A stretch of 64,000 nt of DNA from the NCBI RefSeq assembly GCF_019400745.1, contig NZ_WJIB01000015.1, positions 62,001 to 126,000 on the forward strand. The letters run 5' to 3'. The notes under the pieces are model-generated. The model did no database searches. It saw only the letters and a program-made list of their open reading frames with translations, and was not told the DNA's origin. The DNA comes from Cohnella sp. CFH 77786. GTDB lineage: Bacteria > Bacillota > Bacilli > Paenibacillales > Paenibacillaceae. Each line of letters begins with the position of its first letter. The stretch's first letter is position 1. The position numbers and the translations under genes were made by a program. Of the stretch, positions 51,994-61,330 are shown piece by piece.

Positions 51994-54900
51994 TCAGTTG
52001 CCGCCTACGCGGGACAGGTCCCTCATGTTGGCTTCGAAAGCCGCCAGCAGGGCTTGCTCGCCGCTCAAGCCTTGGGCTTGAACCTTGGCGATCTGCTCCA
52101 TCATCCGCTTGTAATCCTTCGGGATGACCTTCACGATTTTGGGCAGGAAGCCGTTCCAATCGCCCAATACCGTGCGGGCCAACTCGCTGTTCGTGTATTC
52201 GGCATGCCTTGCGATCATGCCGCGCACTTCGGCGATCTCGGCCTCCTCTTCCAGCCTCTCCAAACTGACCATCTCGAAGTTGCAGCGGTTCACGAACTTG
52301 CCGTCCCAATCGATGACGTAAGCGATGCCGCCCGACATGCCGGCCGCGAAGTTCCGTCCCGTGCCGCCCAGTACGACGACGCGTCCGCCGGTCATGTATT
52401 CGCAGCCGTGGTCGCCTACGCCTTCAACGACGACGTTCGCTCCGCTGTTGCGCACCGCGAAGCGTTCGCCCGCCACGCCGCGGATGTAGGCTTCGCCGCC
52501 CGTCGCGCCGTAGAACGCCGTATTGCCGATTATGATGTTGTTTTCGGCTTTGAACGTCGACTTCGGCGAAGGATAGATGGCGAGTTTGCCGCCGGACAGC
52601 CCTTTGCCGACGTAGTCGTTGGCATCGCCTTCGAGCGTGAGGGTGATGCCCTTGGGCACGAACGCCCCGAAGCTCTGACCCGCGGTGCCGGTGAAGTGGA
52701 ACTTGATCGTGTCGGCCGGCAAGCCTTCCCGGCCGTAGCGCTTCGTCACCTCGTGGCCGAGAATCGTGCCCACGACGCGGTTCGTGTTCTTGATCGGGAA
52801 GGAGCCTTCCACCCGTTCCCCGCGTTCCAGCGCCGCCCTAGCCGCAGGAACAAGCGCTTGGATGTCCAGGGATTCTTCCAGTCCGTGGTTCTGCTTCTTC
52901 GCATTGTGGCGGGCGGAGCCTTCCGGCAGCTCCGGCATATGAAGCAGCCCCGTCAGGTCGATGCCTTGCGTCTTATAATGGCGGATCGCTTTCTTCGTGT
53001 CGAGCCGGTCCACCCGTCCGACCATCTCGGTGACGGTGCGGAAGCCTAGCTGCGCCATGATTTCGCGAAGCTCCTGCGCCACGAAGCGCATGAAGTTCAC
53101 CGTGTATTGCGGGTCGCCCATGTACTTGGCGCGCAGTTCCGGGTTCTGCGTGGCGACGCCGACCGGGCAGGTGTCCAGATGGCAGACGCGCATCATGATG
53201 CAGCCGACCGTTACGAGCGGCGCGGTCGAGAAGCCGTACTCCTCGGCTCCGAGCAAGGCGGCAATCGCCAGATCGCGTCCCGTCATCATTTTGCCGTCGG
53301 TCTCGACGACGACGCGGTCGCGCAGGTTGTTCAGGATCAGCGTCTGGTGCGTCTCGGCGAGGCCGAGCTCCCACGGTAGACCCGCGTGCCGGATCGAGCC
53401 GATCGGAGACGCTCCGGTGCCGCCGTCGTAGCCGCTGACCAGGATGACGTCGGCGCGGCCCTTGGCCACGCCCGCGGCGATCGTGCCGACGCCGACTTCG
53501 GACACCAGCTTGACGTTGATGCGGGCGCTCGGGTTGGCGTTCTTCAGGTCATGGATGAGCTCGGCCAAATCTTCGATCGAATAGATGTCATGGTGCGGCG
53601 GCGGCGAGATCAGGCCGACGCCCGGCGTCGAGCCGCGCACTTCGGCTACCCACGGGTATACCTTCTTGCCCGGCAGCTGGCCGCCTTCTCCCGGCTTGGC
53701 GCCCTGGGCCATCTTGATCTGGATTTCGTCCGCGTTGCTCAGGTAATAGCTCGTGACGCCGAAACGGCCGGACGCCACTTGCTTGATCGCGCTGCGGCGC
53801 AGGTCGCCGTTCGCGTCGGGCACGAAGCGGCGGTAGTCCTCGCCTCCTTCGCCGGAGTTGGATTTGCCTCCGATGCGGTTCATGGCGATCGCCAAGTCCT
53901 CATGCGCTTCCTTGCTGATGGAGCCGAACGACATGGCGCCCGTCTTGAACCGCTTCACGATCGACTCGACCGGCTCGACTTCCTCGATCGGAACCGGCGG
54001 CTGGTCGAATTTGAAATCGAGCAGCGAACGGAGCGTGCGGACGTCCTCGTACTCGCCTTGCACGAGCGCCGAATACTTCTTGTACAGCTCGTAGTTGCCG
54101 GTGCGGGTAGCCATCTGAAGGGTGTGGATCGTCTTCGGGTTGAAGAGGTGATCCTCCCCGTCTTTGCGCCACTGGTAATCGCCGCCGGAATCGAGCTCGC
54201 GCTCGGCGCCTTCCTGGTTCGCGAAGGCGCGGCGGTGTGCCGCCAGCGCTTCCTCGGCGATGACTTCGAGGCCCACGCCTCCGATGCGGGAAGGCGTCCA
54301 GGTGAAATATTGGTCGATGACGTCCTGGTTCAGGCCGATCGCTTCGAAAATCTGCGCCCCGCGGTACGACTGGATCGTCGAAATCCCCATTTTGGACAGG
54401 ATCTTGACGACGCCCTTGGTGGCCGCTTTGATGAAGTTCTTGACCGCTTTCTCGTGCGTGATGTTGCGCAGCATGCCTTGGCGGATCAGATCGTCCAGCG
54501 TCTCGAACGCCAGGTACGGATTCACCGCGCTGATGCCGTAGCCGATGAGCAGGGCGAAATGATGCACTTCGCGCGGCTCGCCGGATTCGAGCAGCAAGCT
54601 GACCTTCGTCCGCGTGCCTTGGCGGATCAGGTGGTGATGAAGCGCCGACACGGCCAGCAGGGACGGAATCGCCGCGTTGCCATGATCCAAGCCCTTGTCG
54701 GACAAGATGATGATGTTATGGCCCTTCGCGATGACGCGGTCCGCCGCTTCGCACAGCAGCTTCAGCGCATCGCGCAGTCCTTGCTCGCCTTCGTCCGCGG
54801 GGAAGAAAATCGGCAGCGTGATCGATTTGAAGCCCGGCCGGTGAACGTGGCGCAGCTTCGCGAACTCCTCGTTGGAGAGGATCGGCGAATACAGGCGGAT

Positions 54901-56598
54901 ATGGCGGCAGCTTTCCGGCTCCGGGTTCAGCAGGTTGCGCTCGGGACCGACGGACGTATAGGTCGAGGTGATGATTTCCTCGCGGATCGCGTCGATCGGC
55001 GGGTTCGTCACCTGCGCGAACAGCTGCTTGAAATAGTTGAACAGACGCTGCGGGCGTTCGGACAGAACGGCCAGCGGCGCGTCGTAACCCATGGACGCCA
55101 GCGGCTCCACGCCGGTGAGCGCCATCGGCTCCATGATTTTGCGGATGTCCTCGAACGAGTACCCGAACGCCAGCTGGCGCTGCTGCACCGTCGCATGGTC
55201 CGGCTCCGGAAGCTCGGGAGCGTCCTCGACGTCCTCGAGATCCACCAGGTGGTCGTTCAGCCATTCGCGGTACGGGTGCTCGGACACGATCGCGCGCTTC
55301 ACTTCCTCGTCGGAGATGATGCGGCCTTCCTTCGTGTCGACGAGGAGCATCCGGCCCGGGCGCAGCCGGTCCTTCAGCACGATGTCCTCCGGCGGAATCT
55401 CGATGACGCCGGCTTCGGAAGCCATCACGATGAGGTCGTCCTTGGTCACGTAGTAGCGAGCCGGACGGAGGCCGTTGCGGTCCAGCACGGCGCCGATCTG
55501 CACGCCGTCGGTGAAGCCCATGGCCGCCGGACCGTCCCACGGTTCCATCAGGGTCGCGTGGTATTCGTAGAACGCCTTCTTGTCCGGATCCATATGCTCG
55601 TCGTTCTGCCACGGCTCCGGCACCATCATCATGGCGCAGTGCGCCAGGGAACGGCCCGCCAGGTACATGAACTCGAACGTATTGTCGAACATCGCCGTGT
55701 CGGAGCCGTCCGGAGCGATGATCGGAAGCACCTTCTCCAGGTCGTCGCCGAACAGCTCGGAAGCGAACAGCGTCTGGCGGGCATGCATCCAGTTGATGTT
55801 GCCGCGCAGCGTGTTGATTTCGCCGTTGTGGATCATGTAATGGAAAGGATGCGCGCGCTCCCAGCTCGGGAACGTGTTCGTCGAGAAGCGGGAGTGGACG
55901 AGCGCCATCGCCGTTTCGACATCCGGCTCGTGCAGCTCCGGATAGAAGCTGCCGACTTGCTCGGTCGTAAGCATTCCTTTATAGACGATTTTCTTGCTGG
56001 ACAAGCTCGGGAAATAGAACGAATCCCCGCCTTCCATCCCGGAATAGCGGATCTCCTTCTCCGCGCGTTTGCGGATGACGTACAGCTTGCGCTCGAACGC
56101 CATGTCGTCCGCAAGGCCCGCCGCGCGGCCGATAAACGCCTGGCGGACGTACGGCTTCACCCGGACAGCGGACGCGCCGAGCTTGCGGTCGTCGGTCGGC
56201 ACCGTTCGCCAGCCCAGAACGGATTGTCCTTCTTCGGCGACGATCCGCTCGAAAATCTCCTCATGCTTGCGGCGGACGGATTCGTCCTGCGGCAGGAACA
56301 CCATGCCGACCGCGTAAGCGCCCTCCTCCGGAAGCGCGAAGCCCAGCTTGGCGGCTTCCTTCGAGAAGAACTTGTGCGGAATCTGCAGCAGGATGCCCGC
56401 TCCGTCCCCGGAGTTCGGCTCGCTGCCCTGACCGCCGCGGTGCTCCATGTTGATCAGGAGGGACAGGGCCTGTTCGACGATTTCGTGCGATTTCCGGCCC
56501 TTGATATGCGCGACGAATCCCATCCCGCAAGCGTCATGCTCGTATTGGGGATCGTACATGCCCTGCTTCGGGGGCAAACCTCTAACAAACTCTGTCAT
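51994..56598 (-). CDS. gltB: Glutamate synthase, large subunit
   Basis: A 1534-residue enzyme forming glutamate from glutamine and 2-oxoglutarate. N-terminal class-II glutamine amidotransferase with nucleophile after processing at [13 protein letters not shown] (about residue 23); central domain; FMN-binding synthase domain ([20 protein letters not shown]); 3Fe-4S cysteines in [20 protein letters not shown]-terminal beta-helix GXGXG domain ([15 protein letters not shown]). Length is normal. AGAGAGG precedes ATG. A terminator follows immediately, so no gltD is co-transcribed in the window. Confidence 0.97.
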   Translation of the reverse strand: MTEFVRGLPPKQGMYDPQYEHDACGMGFVAHIKGRKSHEIVEQALSLLINMEHRGGQGSEPNSGDGAGILLQIPHKFFSKEAAKLGFALPEEGAYAVGMVFLPQDESVRRKHEEIFERIVAEEGQSVLGWRTVPTDDRKLGASAVRVKPYVRQAFIGRAAGLADDMAFERKLYVIRKRAEKEIRYSGMEGGDSFYFPSLSSKKIVYKGMLTTEQVGSFYPELHEPDVETAMALVHSRFSTNTFPSWERAHPFHYMIHNGEINTLRGNINWMHARQTLFASELFGDDLEKVLPIIAPDGSDTAMFDNTFEFMYLAGRSLAHCAMMMVPEPWQNDEHMDPDKKAFYEYHATLMEPWDGPAAMGFTDGVQIGAVLDRNGLRPARYYVTKDDLIVMASEAGVIEIPPEDIVLKDRLRPGRMLLVDTKEGRIISDEEVKRAIVSEHPYREWLNDHLVDLEDVEDAPELPEPDHATVQQRQLAFGYSFEDIRKIMEPMALTGVEPLASMGYDAPLAVLSERPQRLFNYFKQLFAQVTNPPIDAIREEIITSTYTSVGPERNLLNPEPESCRHIRLYSPILSNEEFAKLRHVHRPGFKSITLPIFFPADEGEQGLRDALKLLCEAADRVIAKGHNIIILSDKGLDHGNAAIPSLLAVSALHHHLIRQGTRTKVSLLLESGEPREVHHFALLIGYGISAVNPYLAFETLDDLIRQGMLRNITHEKAVKNFIKAATKGVVKILSKMGISTIQSYRGAQIFEAIGLNQDVIDQYFTWTPSRIGGVGLEVIAEEALAAHRRAFANQEGAERELDSGGDYQWRKDGEDHLFNPKTIHTLQMATRTGNYELYKKYSALVQGEYEDVRTLRSLLDFKFDQPPVPIEEVEPVESIVKRFKTGAMSFGSISKEAHEDLAIAMNRIGGKSNSGEGGEDYRRFVPDANGDLRRSAIKQVASGRFGVTSYYLSNADEIQIKMAQGAKPGEGGQLPGKKVYPWVAEVRGSTPGVGLISPPPHHDIYSIEDLAELIHDLKNANPSARINVKLVSEVGVGTIAAGVAKGRADVILVSGYDGGTGASPIGSIRHAGLPWELGLAETHQTLILNNLRDRVVVETDGKMMTGRDLAIAALLGAEEYGFSTAPLVTVGCIMMRVCHLDTCPVGVATQNPELRAKYMGDPQYTVNFMRFVAQELREIMAQLGFRTVTEMVGRVDRLDTKKAIRHYKTQGIDLTGLLHMPELPEGSARHNAKKQNHGLEESLDIQALVPAARAALERGERVEGSFPIKNTNRVVGTILGHEVTKRYGREGLPADTIKFHFTGTAGQSFGAFVPKGITLTLEGDANDYVGKGLSGGKLAIYPSPKSTFKAENNIIIGNTAFYGATGGEAYIRGVAGERFAVRNSGANVVVEGVGDHGCEYMTGGRVVVLGGTGRNFAAGMSGGIAYVIDWDGKFVNRCNFEMVSLERLEEEAEIAEVRGMIARHAEYTNSELARTVLGDWNGFLPKIVKVIPKDYKRMMEQIAKVQAQGLSGEQALLAAFEANMRDLSRVGGN

Positions 56599-56664
56599 AA
56601 GGCGTTTACCTCTCTATAGCAAGAATTTTGGACATTTGCGGCGTTGAGGCGCTTCGGCTTCCCG

Positions 56665-56717
56665 AATCCCGGCCCGATAGACCTAAAGGCTCTTCAAATC
56701 CCGGCCCGATTGACCTA
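56665..56717 (-). repeat. Two 21-bp direct repeats in the gltB leader
   Basis: AATCCCGGCCCGATAGACCTA (shortened here: AATCCCGGCCCGAT plus GACCTA) occurs at 56665-56685 and, with one mismatch, at 56697-56717. They start 32 bp apart, about three helical turns, and lie 67-120 bases upstream of the gltB start codon. A regulator site is plausible. The rest of 56,599-56,925 is AT-rich (56,790-56,850) and shows no gene. Confidence 0.55.
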
Positions 56718-56925
56718 CAATGGAGAAGACTGGATGAGACGGAACGGCCTGGAGTACGGATGAAAGATGGCCCGGTCGTCAGCCAAATTTCATAAATATT
56801 CATTTTGGTTATTATATTATTTTAACATCGTCGGCCGAGGAATGGCAATTTAATATTTTTATATATCCGATAAGCAAAACTCGGGAGAGCGGGCTTTCGG
56901 CAAAGGTATGGGGAGGAATGGACGG

Positions 56926-58212
56926 TTGAGAACGAACGGATTGCGCTTGGTTTGTTTCATGGCGCTCGCATGGGTGCTGGCATTCGCGGGAACGGCCCAT
57001 GGGGAGAGCGCTCCGGCTGCGGACGGCTACCGGATCGTGGCGCTGGGGGATTCGCTGACCGCGGGATACGAGCCGGGGATGACCGAGAAGTCCGTGCCTT
57101 ACGGCTATACGGACCGATTCCGCGAACAGGCCCTGTTTCACGGGCGGGCGAAGCTTGGCAATTTCGCGATCTTGGGTTTGCGCACCGACGGATTGCTGAA
57201 TTTGCTCCAAGGAGCGCAAGACGGCAAAGTCTTGAAGGCGGCGGACATTCAGGATTTCGCCGACCCCCGGGTCGCCGCTATGGCGGAAGGCATCGGAGCG
57301 AGGACTGCGGAGCTGCGCCAATCCCTTGCGGAAGCGAATGTCGTCCTCATGACGATCGGCGCCAACGATTTCAGCGATTTCTTGCGGTCGCTGCTGAACG
57401 AGTCTGCGCAAGACGCGGCTGCGGCTTTTGAGAATGATTTTAACACCATACTGAATAAATATGCAGAGGAAGCCGAAAAAACCGTCCGCTTGACGGCCGA
57501 GCTCGCCCCGAACGCCCGCATTCTGCTCGCGGATCAATATCTTCCGCTGCCGAAATTGTTCGCGCCCGACCTGTACGACCTGCTGTACGAGAAAGCCGTC
57601 TCGCCCCTCACCGCAACGGTCGACGCGCTTACGGCCAAGCTGCAGGCAGAAGGCATCAACGTCCTTCCGGTGCATGTTGCCGAGAAGTTCAAAGGAAGAG
57701 AAGGAGGATTGACGCACATGTCCGTCTCCCTCGAAGGAGACGCCAAACCGGACATCCACCCGACCCAAGCCGGATATGAAGCGATGGCCGAAGCTTTCTC
57801 TCAAGCCATGTGGCAGGAATACCGCAAACCCGCGAAGCGGCCGGCCGGCGTTCCGATCTCGGTGGTCGTCGGAGGCAAGGAAGTGATCACGGCCAACAAG
57901 CCGGTCGTCAAGCCGCCTGGCGTAACTTTCCTGGCATTGCGGGATATCTCGGATGCCATGGGCGCCGAACTGTCGTGGAACGAGAAAACGAAAACCGCGG
58001 TGTTCCGCCAGAACGGCCGCGAGGTTTCCATTACGATCGACTCCAAAACCATGGTCGTAAACGGCGCGGAGCAGCCGCTCAGCACTCCCGCCTACCTCCA
58101 GCCAGTCGGCAAAGAAAAGAAAACCTACGTGCCGCTCGCGGTCATCGCAGGCGGATTGAATTATGAAGTCGATTACAGCAAAAACCTGCAAACCGCCTTT
58201 ATTAATCCCTAA
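56926..58212 (+). CDS. Secreted SGNH/GDSL hydrolase with copper-amine-oxidase-N-like C-terminal domain
   Basis: A 428-residue exported protein. Signal peptide LVCFMALAWVLAFAGTAHG; SGNH blocks ALGDSLTAGYEP (Ser), GLRTDGLLN (block II Gly region), TIGANDFSDF (Asn) and DIHPTQAGY (Asp-His); then a 110-residue tail, VVVGGKEVITANKPVVKPPG to PLAVIAGGLNYEVD, of the copper-amine-oxidase-N/stalk type common in Paenibacillus surface proteins. The start is TTG 56926, placed by GGGAGG 9 bases upstream; ATG 56908 precedes that site and is unlikely. Probably a cell-surface esterase or lipase. Confidence 0.85.
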   Translation: MRTNGLRLVCFMALAWVLAFAGTAHGESAPAADGYRIVALGDSLTAGYEPGMTEKSVPYGYTDRFREQALFHGRAKLGNFAILGLRTDGLLNLLQGAQDGKVLKAADIQDFADPRVAAMAEGIGARTAELRQSLAEANVVLMTIGANDFSDFLRSLLNESAQDAAAAFENDFNTILNKYAEEAEKTVRLTAELAPNARILLADQYLPLPKLFAPDLYDLLYEKAVSPLTATVDALTAKLQAEGINVLPVHVAEKFKGREGGLTHMSVSLEGDAKPDIHPTQAGYEAMAEAFSQAMWQEYRKPAKRPAGVPISVVVGGKEVITANKPVVKPPGVTFLALRDISDAMGAELSWNEKTKTAVFRQNGREVSITIDSKTMVVNGAEQPLSTPAYLQPVGKEKKTYVPLAVIAGGLNYEVDYSKNLQTAFINP

Positions 58213-58233
58213 AATCCGGTATATCGTACGCAT

Positions 58234-58265
58234 AGTAAAGGGGCTCCCCTCGGGGAGCCCCTTTA
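58234..58265. terminator. Bidirectional terminator between convergent genes
   Basis: GTAAAGGGGCTCCCC-TCG-GGGGAGCCCCTTTAC, perfect 15-bp stem, lying between the hydrolase stop and the stop of the leftward Ig-like gene. Confidence 0.85.
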
Positions 58266-58276
58266 CCTACTCTCGT

Positions 58277-60493
58277 TTATTTTACCGTTACCCGGATCGT
58301 CACGGATTTGCCTTCGTAGACCGCTTTGATCGAGGCCGACCCTTCGGCGAGCGCTTTAACCGTACCGTTCGCGACCGTGGCCACTTTCGGGTTCGTGCTC
58401 GTCCAAACGGCGCCTTTCGTGGCGTCCGTCGAGGTCCCGTTTTCGTAAGCGGCCGTAAGCACGACGGTATCGGTTTTCCCAACCGTCAGCTTGAGCGAGG
58501 TGTCGGAGGAAATCAGCTTGGTCAATTTCGTCTTGACCGTGAAAGGCAGCTCGAGCTTTTTCCCTTGCACCGACGCGGTCAGTTTCCCGCTTCCCAGCGC
58601 CAGCCCTTTGATCGCGGCGCCTTTGATCTCGACGAGGCTGCTTGACTCCGTCGTCCAGGAAACGCGGGAACCGAGCGATACTTTCTTGCCCGACTTCGTC
58701 GTTCCCGTAACCTTGACCGTCTGCGAACGGTTCAGCGTCAAACTCAGCGCGTTCGGCTGGATGTCGAAGGAGACGAACTCCTCCTCCACCTGGACCTTAA
58801 CCGTCACTTTCTTGTCGAGGTATGTTCCCGTAAGCGTCGCGCCGGCGGGAAGCAGCCCTTTGATTTTGCCCGGTTTGACGAACAAATTGGGGCTGGAGGA
58901 TTTCCATTCGATTTCCTGCGTGACATCCTTCTCTTCGCCGTCCGTGTAGATCAGGCGAACGGCCGGAAGATCCGTCTCTCTTCCCGTCACGACGCTTAGG
59001 TTAGGGGTGTCCGTGAGTAAGGTCAACGCTTGCTTATGGACGACGGCCGTGATCGAGTCCGTCTTCGCCGCAGTCCCCTCTTCATTCTGGACTTCGGCGG
59101 TCAACGTTGCCGTTCCGACTTTCTTGGCCGTCCATTTGCCCTCCTCGATCGAAAGAACCGAAGGATCGCTGGATTTCCAGGACACCAGCTTCGAAACGTC
59201 GATTTCGTCGCCCCCGACCGTCGTGCCTTTGACGGCGGGAAGCGTTCCGTCTGCTCCTTCGTAGACGTCCAGCTTGTCCTTTGCAATGTTCAACGCATTC
59301 ACGCTCGGATACACGGAAATCGGCAACTCTTTGGACAACCCTTTATAGGAAACCGTGAGCTTCGTCGTGCCGACGCCCTTCGGTTTGACGATCGCCTTGG
59401 AGCCGGTTTTCTCGACCGAGGCGACCATCGGATCGGCGACCGTCCATACGGCATCCAACGAGACGTCTACCGGCGTCGATGTCCCTTTAGCCGCGGAGGC
59501 GGATACTTCGACCCCCGCTCCGTACAGCGTCATGCTTAGCGGCTTGGAGGTTGCGACGTTGAGTGCTTCATAAGGCGTGCGCACATAGAAAGTAACCGCG
59601 TCGGCGACGCCGAACCGTTTGGCCGTAACGATTGCCCTGCCGGCGCCGACGGCGGTAACGACCCCTTTGTCGACTTTGACCACATTCGCGTTGCTGGTCG
59701 TCCAATCTGCCAGTGTCGTGATCGGTTCGGTCCCGTTTGCGTTTTTCAAGGTGGCCGTAGCGGTTAAAGTATAGTCCGTCCCTTGGCCTACTTGAAGCTC
59801 GATCTCGTCGGTGGCGCCCGGATGGGAGATATCGAGCGACTTGTAGGGCGAGGTGACGTTCAGCTGGATCGAATCCGCGCGTCCCTTGAGCTTCGCCGTG
59901 ATCGTAGCGGTTCCGGGGCCGGCCAGCGTAACGACGCCTGCGGAAACGGAAGCCACGCTCGAATTTGAAGTCAGCCATTGCGCCGTGCTGTTGGATAAGA
60001 TTTTAGTGCCGCCATACTCGTATGCGTATGCATTGAAGCTCGGACTTTTCCCGAGCTCGATATCGAGCTGATCCGGGGCGTCGCCGCCGTCGGCGTTCTC
60101 CAGCTTCAGACTGGCATAACGGTACTCCGCCTTAACGGTCGCCGTCGCCGAGAAGGTCTTGTATTTGGCCGTAATCGTCGCCGTGGATACCTCGCCGGTC
60201 GCAGACAGGATGCCTTTGTCCACCTTAATGCTGCTCGAGGAAGACGACCACGTTGCGTCCGCGGTCACGTTTTTCGGTGTGGAGCTGCCTTGGATGTTCG
60301 CCCACAAGGTCAAGCTGTAGGTGCCGTCCTCCACGTATAGGGGAACGGGCGACGGAACCGAGGAATCGAACTGGATTCCGGTGACGGTGTCTTCCGCATG
60401 CGCCAGTCCTGCCGGGCCTTGGGCCAACAGAAGCAGAACGAGCAACGCGGCATACAAACGTCTGGCGGGACGCGGGACGAAAGTTGCATTCAT
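58277..60493 (-). CDS. Surface protein of bacterial Ig-like (Big2-type) repeats
   Basis: A 738-residue exported protein. Signal peptide RLYAALLVLLLLAQGPAGLAHA, then about eight beta-sandwich repeats of 80-90 residues. Repeats share a W-[TK]-[ST]-x-[DN]-x-x-V-[AL]-x-[VI] core followed by G-x-[AG]-x-[IL]-x-A, as in TTSNANVVKVDKGVVTAVGA and TSTNPKVATVANGTVKALAE. There is no sorting motif or membrane anchor at the C-terminus, so attachment may be non-covalent. GGAGG 10 bases before ATG. Adhesion or structural role (inference). Confidence 0.88.
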   Translation of the reverse strand: MNATFVPRPARRLYAALLVLLLLAQGPAGLAHAEDTVTGIQFDSSVPSPVPLYVEDGTYSLTLWANIQGSSTPKNVTADATWSSSSSSIKVDKGILSATGEVSTATITAKYKTFSATATVKAEYRYASLKLENADGGDAPDQLDIELGKSPSFNAYAYEYGGTKILSNSTAQWLTSNSSVASVSAGVVTLAGPGTATITAKLKGRADSIQLNVTSPYKSLDISHPGATDEIELQVGQGTDYTLTATATLKNANGTEPITTLADWTTSNANVVKVDKGVVTAVGAGRAIVTAKRFGVADAVTFYVRTPYEALNVATSKPLSMTLYGAGVEVSASAAKGTSTPVDVSLDAVWTVADPMVASVEKTGSKAIVKPKGVGTTKLTVSYKGLSKELPISVYPSVNALNIAKDKLDVYEGADGTLPAVKGTTVGGDEIDVSKLVSWKSSDPSVLSIEEGKWTAKKVGTATLTAEVQNEEGTAAKTDSITAVVHKQALTLLTDTPNLSVVTGRETDLPAVRLIYTDGEEKDVTQEIEWKSSSPNLFVKPGKIKGLLPAGATLTGTYLDKKVTVKVQVEEEFVSFDIQPNALSLTLNRSQTVKVTGTTKSGKKVSLGSRVSWTTESSSLVEIKGAAIKGLALGSGKLTASVQGKKLELPFTVKTKLTKLISSDTSLKLTVGKTDTVVLTAAYENGTSTDATKGAVWTSTNPKVATVANGTVKALAEGSASIKAVYEGKSVTIRVTVK

Positions 60494-60650
60494 ACGATGG
60501 GGTCCTCCGATGAGAAGATTGTCAGTCTCTTTCTTTAACGGATGCCGTATCCAAAAGGTTAAGGTCTTTAGGCAAATTTAGGAATATGTTCCCATTGGGA
60601 AAGTGGACTCGGCGGTTGGGGATCCGCCTCCGAACTGTGTCAGCTCCTTA

Positions 60651-61098
60651 AACCCGCCGTTCGCACGCTGTAACCCGGAAAAACCCGGCTGCAGCTCCTC
60701 AAACCCGCCGTTCGCACGCTGTAACCCGGAAAAACCCGGCTACAGCTTCTCAAACCCGCCGTTCGCACGCTGTAACCCGGAAAAACCCGGCTGCAGCTCC
60801 TTAATCCCGCCGTTCGCACACTGTAACCCGGAAAAACCCGGCTGCAGCTCCTTAAACCCGCCGTTCGCACGCTGTAACCCGGAAAAACCCGGCTACATCT
60901 CCTTAAACCCGCCGTTCGCACGCTGTAACCCGGAAAAACCCGGCTGCAGCCCCTCAAACCCGCCGTTCGCACGCTGTAACCCGGAAAAACCCGGCTGCAG
61001 CCCCTCAAACCCGCCGTTCGCACGCTGTAACCCGGAAAAACCCGGCTACATCTCCTTAAACCCGCCGTTCGCACGCTGTAACCCGGAAAAACCCGGCT
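60651..61098. repeat. Nine tandem copies of a 51-bp unit
   Basis: Units begin at 60651, 60702, 60753, 60804, 60855, 60906, 60957, 61008 and 61059 with a 40-bp core (AACCCGCCGTTCGCACGCTG ... AAAAACCCGGCT) and an 11-bp variable joint that is GCAGC- or ACATC-type. Because 51 is a multiple of three, long reading frames appear on both strands, but they lack ribosome sites and have odd composition; I regard the tract as non-coding. It lies between the start of the Ig-like gene and the end of the YhgE gene. Sequence on either side (60,494-60,650 and 61,099-61,262) shows no gene. Confidence 0.9.
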
Positions 61099-61262
61099 AT
61101 GGGCGGTTCTGGAAGGTGCGGAGGTGGTACATTACGATATCGGGAGATGGTGCTCTCCACCATGCGGACAGCCAAGGAAGCGGCGACGGGCTTGCGCGAA
61201 CCGGATCCTGAGTGGAAGGGATACCCACGGTTGAGCGGCAAAAGAGAGAGGCATCGCCGGAA

Positions 61263-61294
61263 TAAAAAAAATGCCCGCGGAAACCGCGGGCATT
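61263..61294 (-). terminator. Terminator of the YhgE/Pip gene
   Basis: AATGCCCGCGG-AAA-CCGCGGGCATT, perfect 11-bp stem; on the minus strand followed by a run of T (plus A-run 61263-61270). Confidence 0.92.
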
Positions 61295-61330
61295 CTATTC
61301 GGCACTTCAATGACAGTCCGACATCCGTAT

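Noticed and set aside
53386-56619. A 1077-codon open frame on the plus strand opposite gltB
   Set aside because: It is the antisense shadow of a highly conserved gene in GC-rich DNA; composition is Arg/Asp/Val-rich with no recognisable domain or ribosome site.
60651-61098. CRISPR array
   Set aside because: The 51-bp units are contiguous and almost identical with no unique spacers, and no cas genes are present.
60603-61211. Repeat protein with NPPFARCNPEKPG units
   Set aside because: Frames of similar length exist on both strands because the repeat is 51 bp; there is no signal peptide, ribosome site or flanking coding signal.
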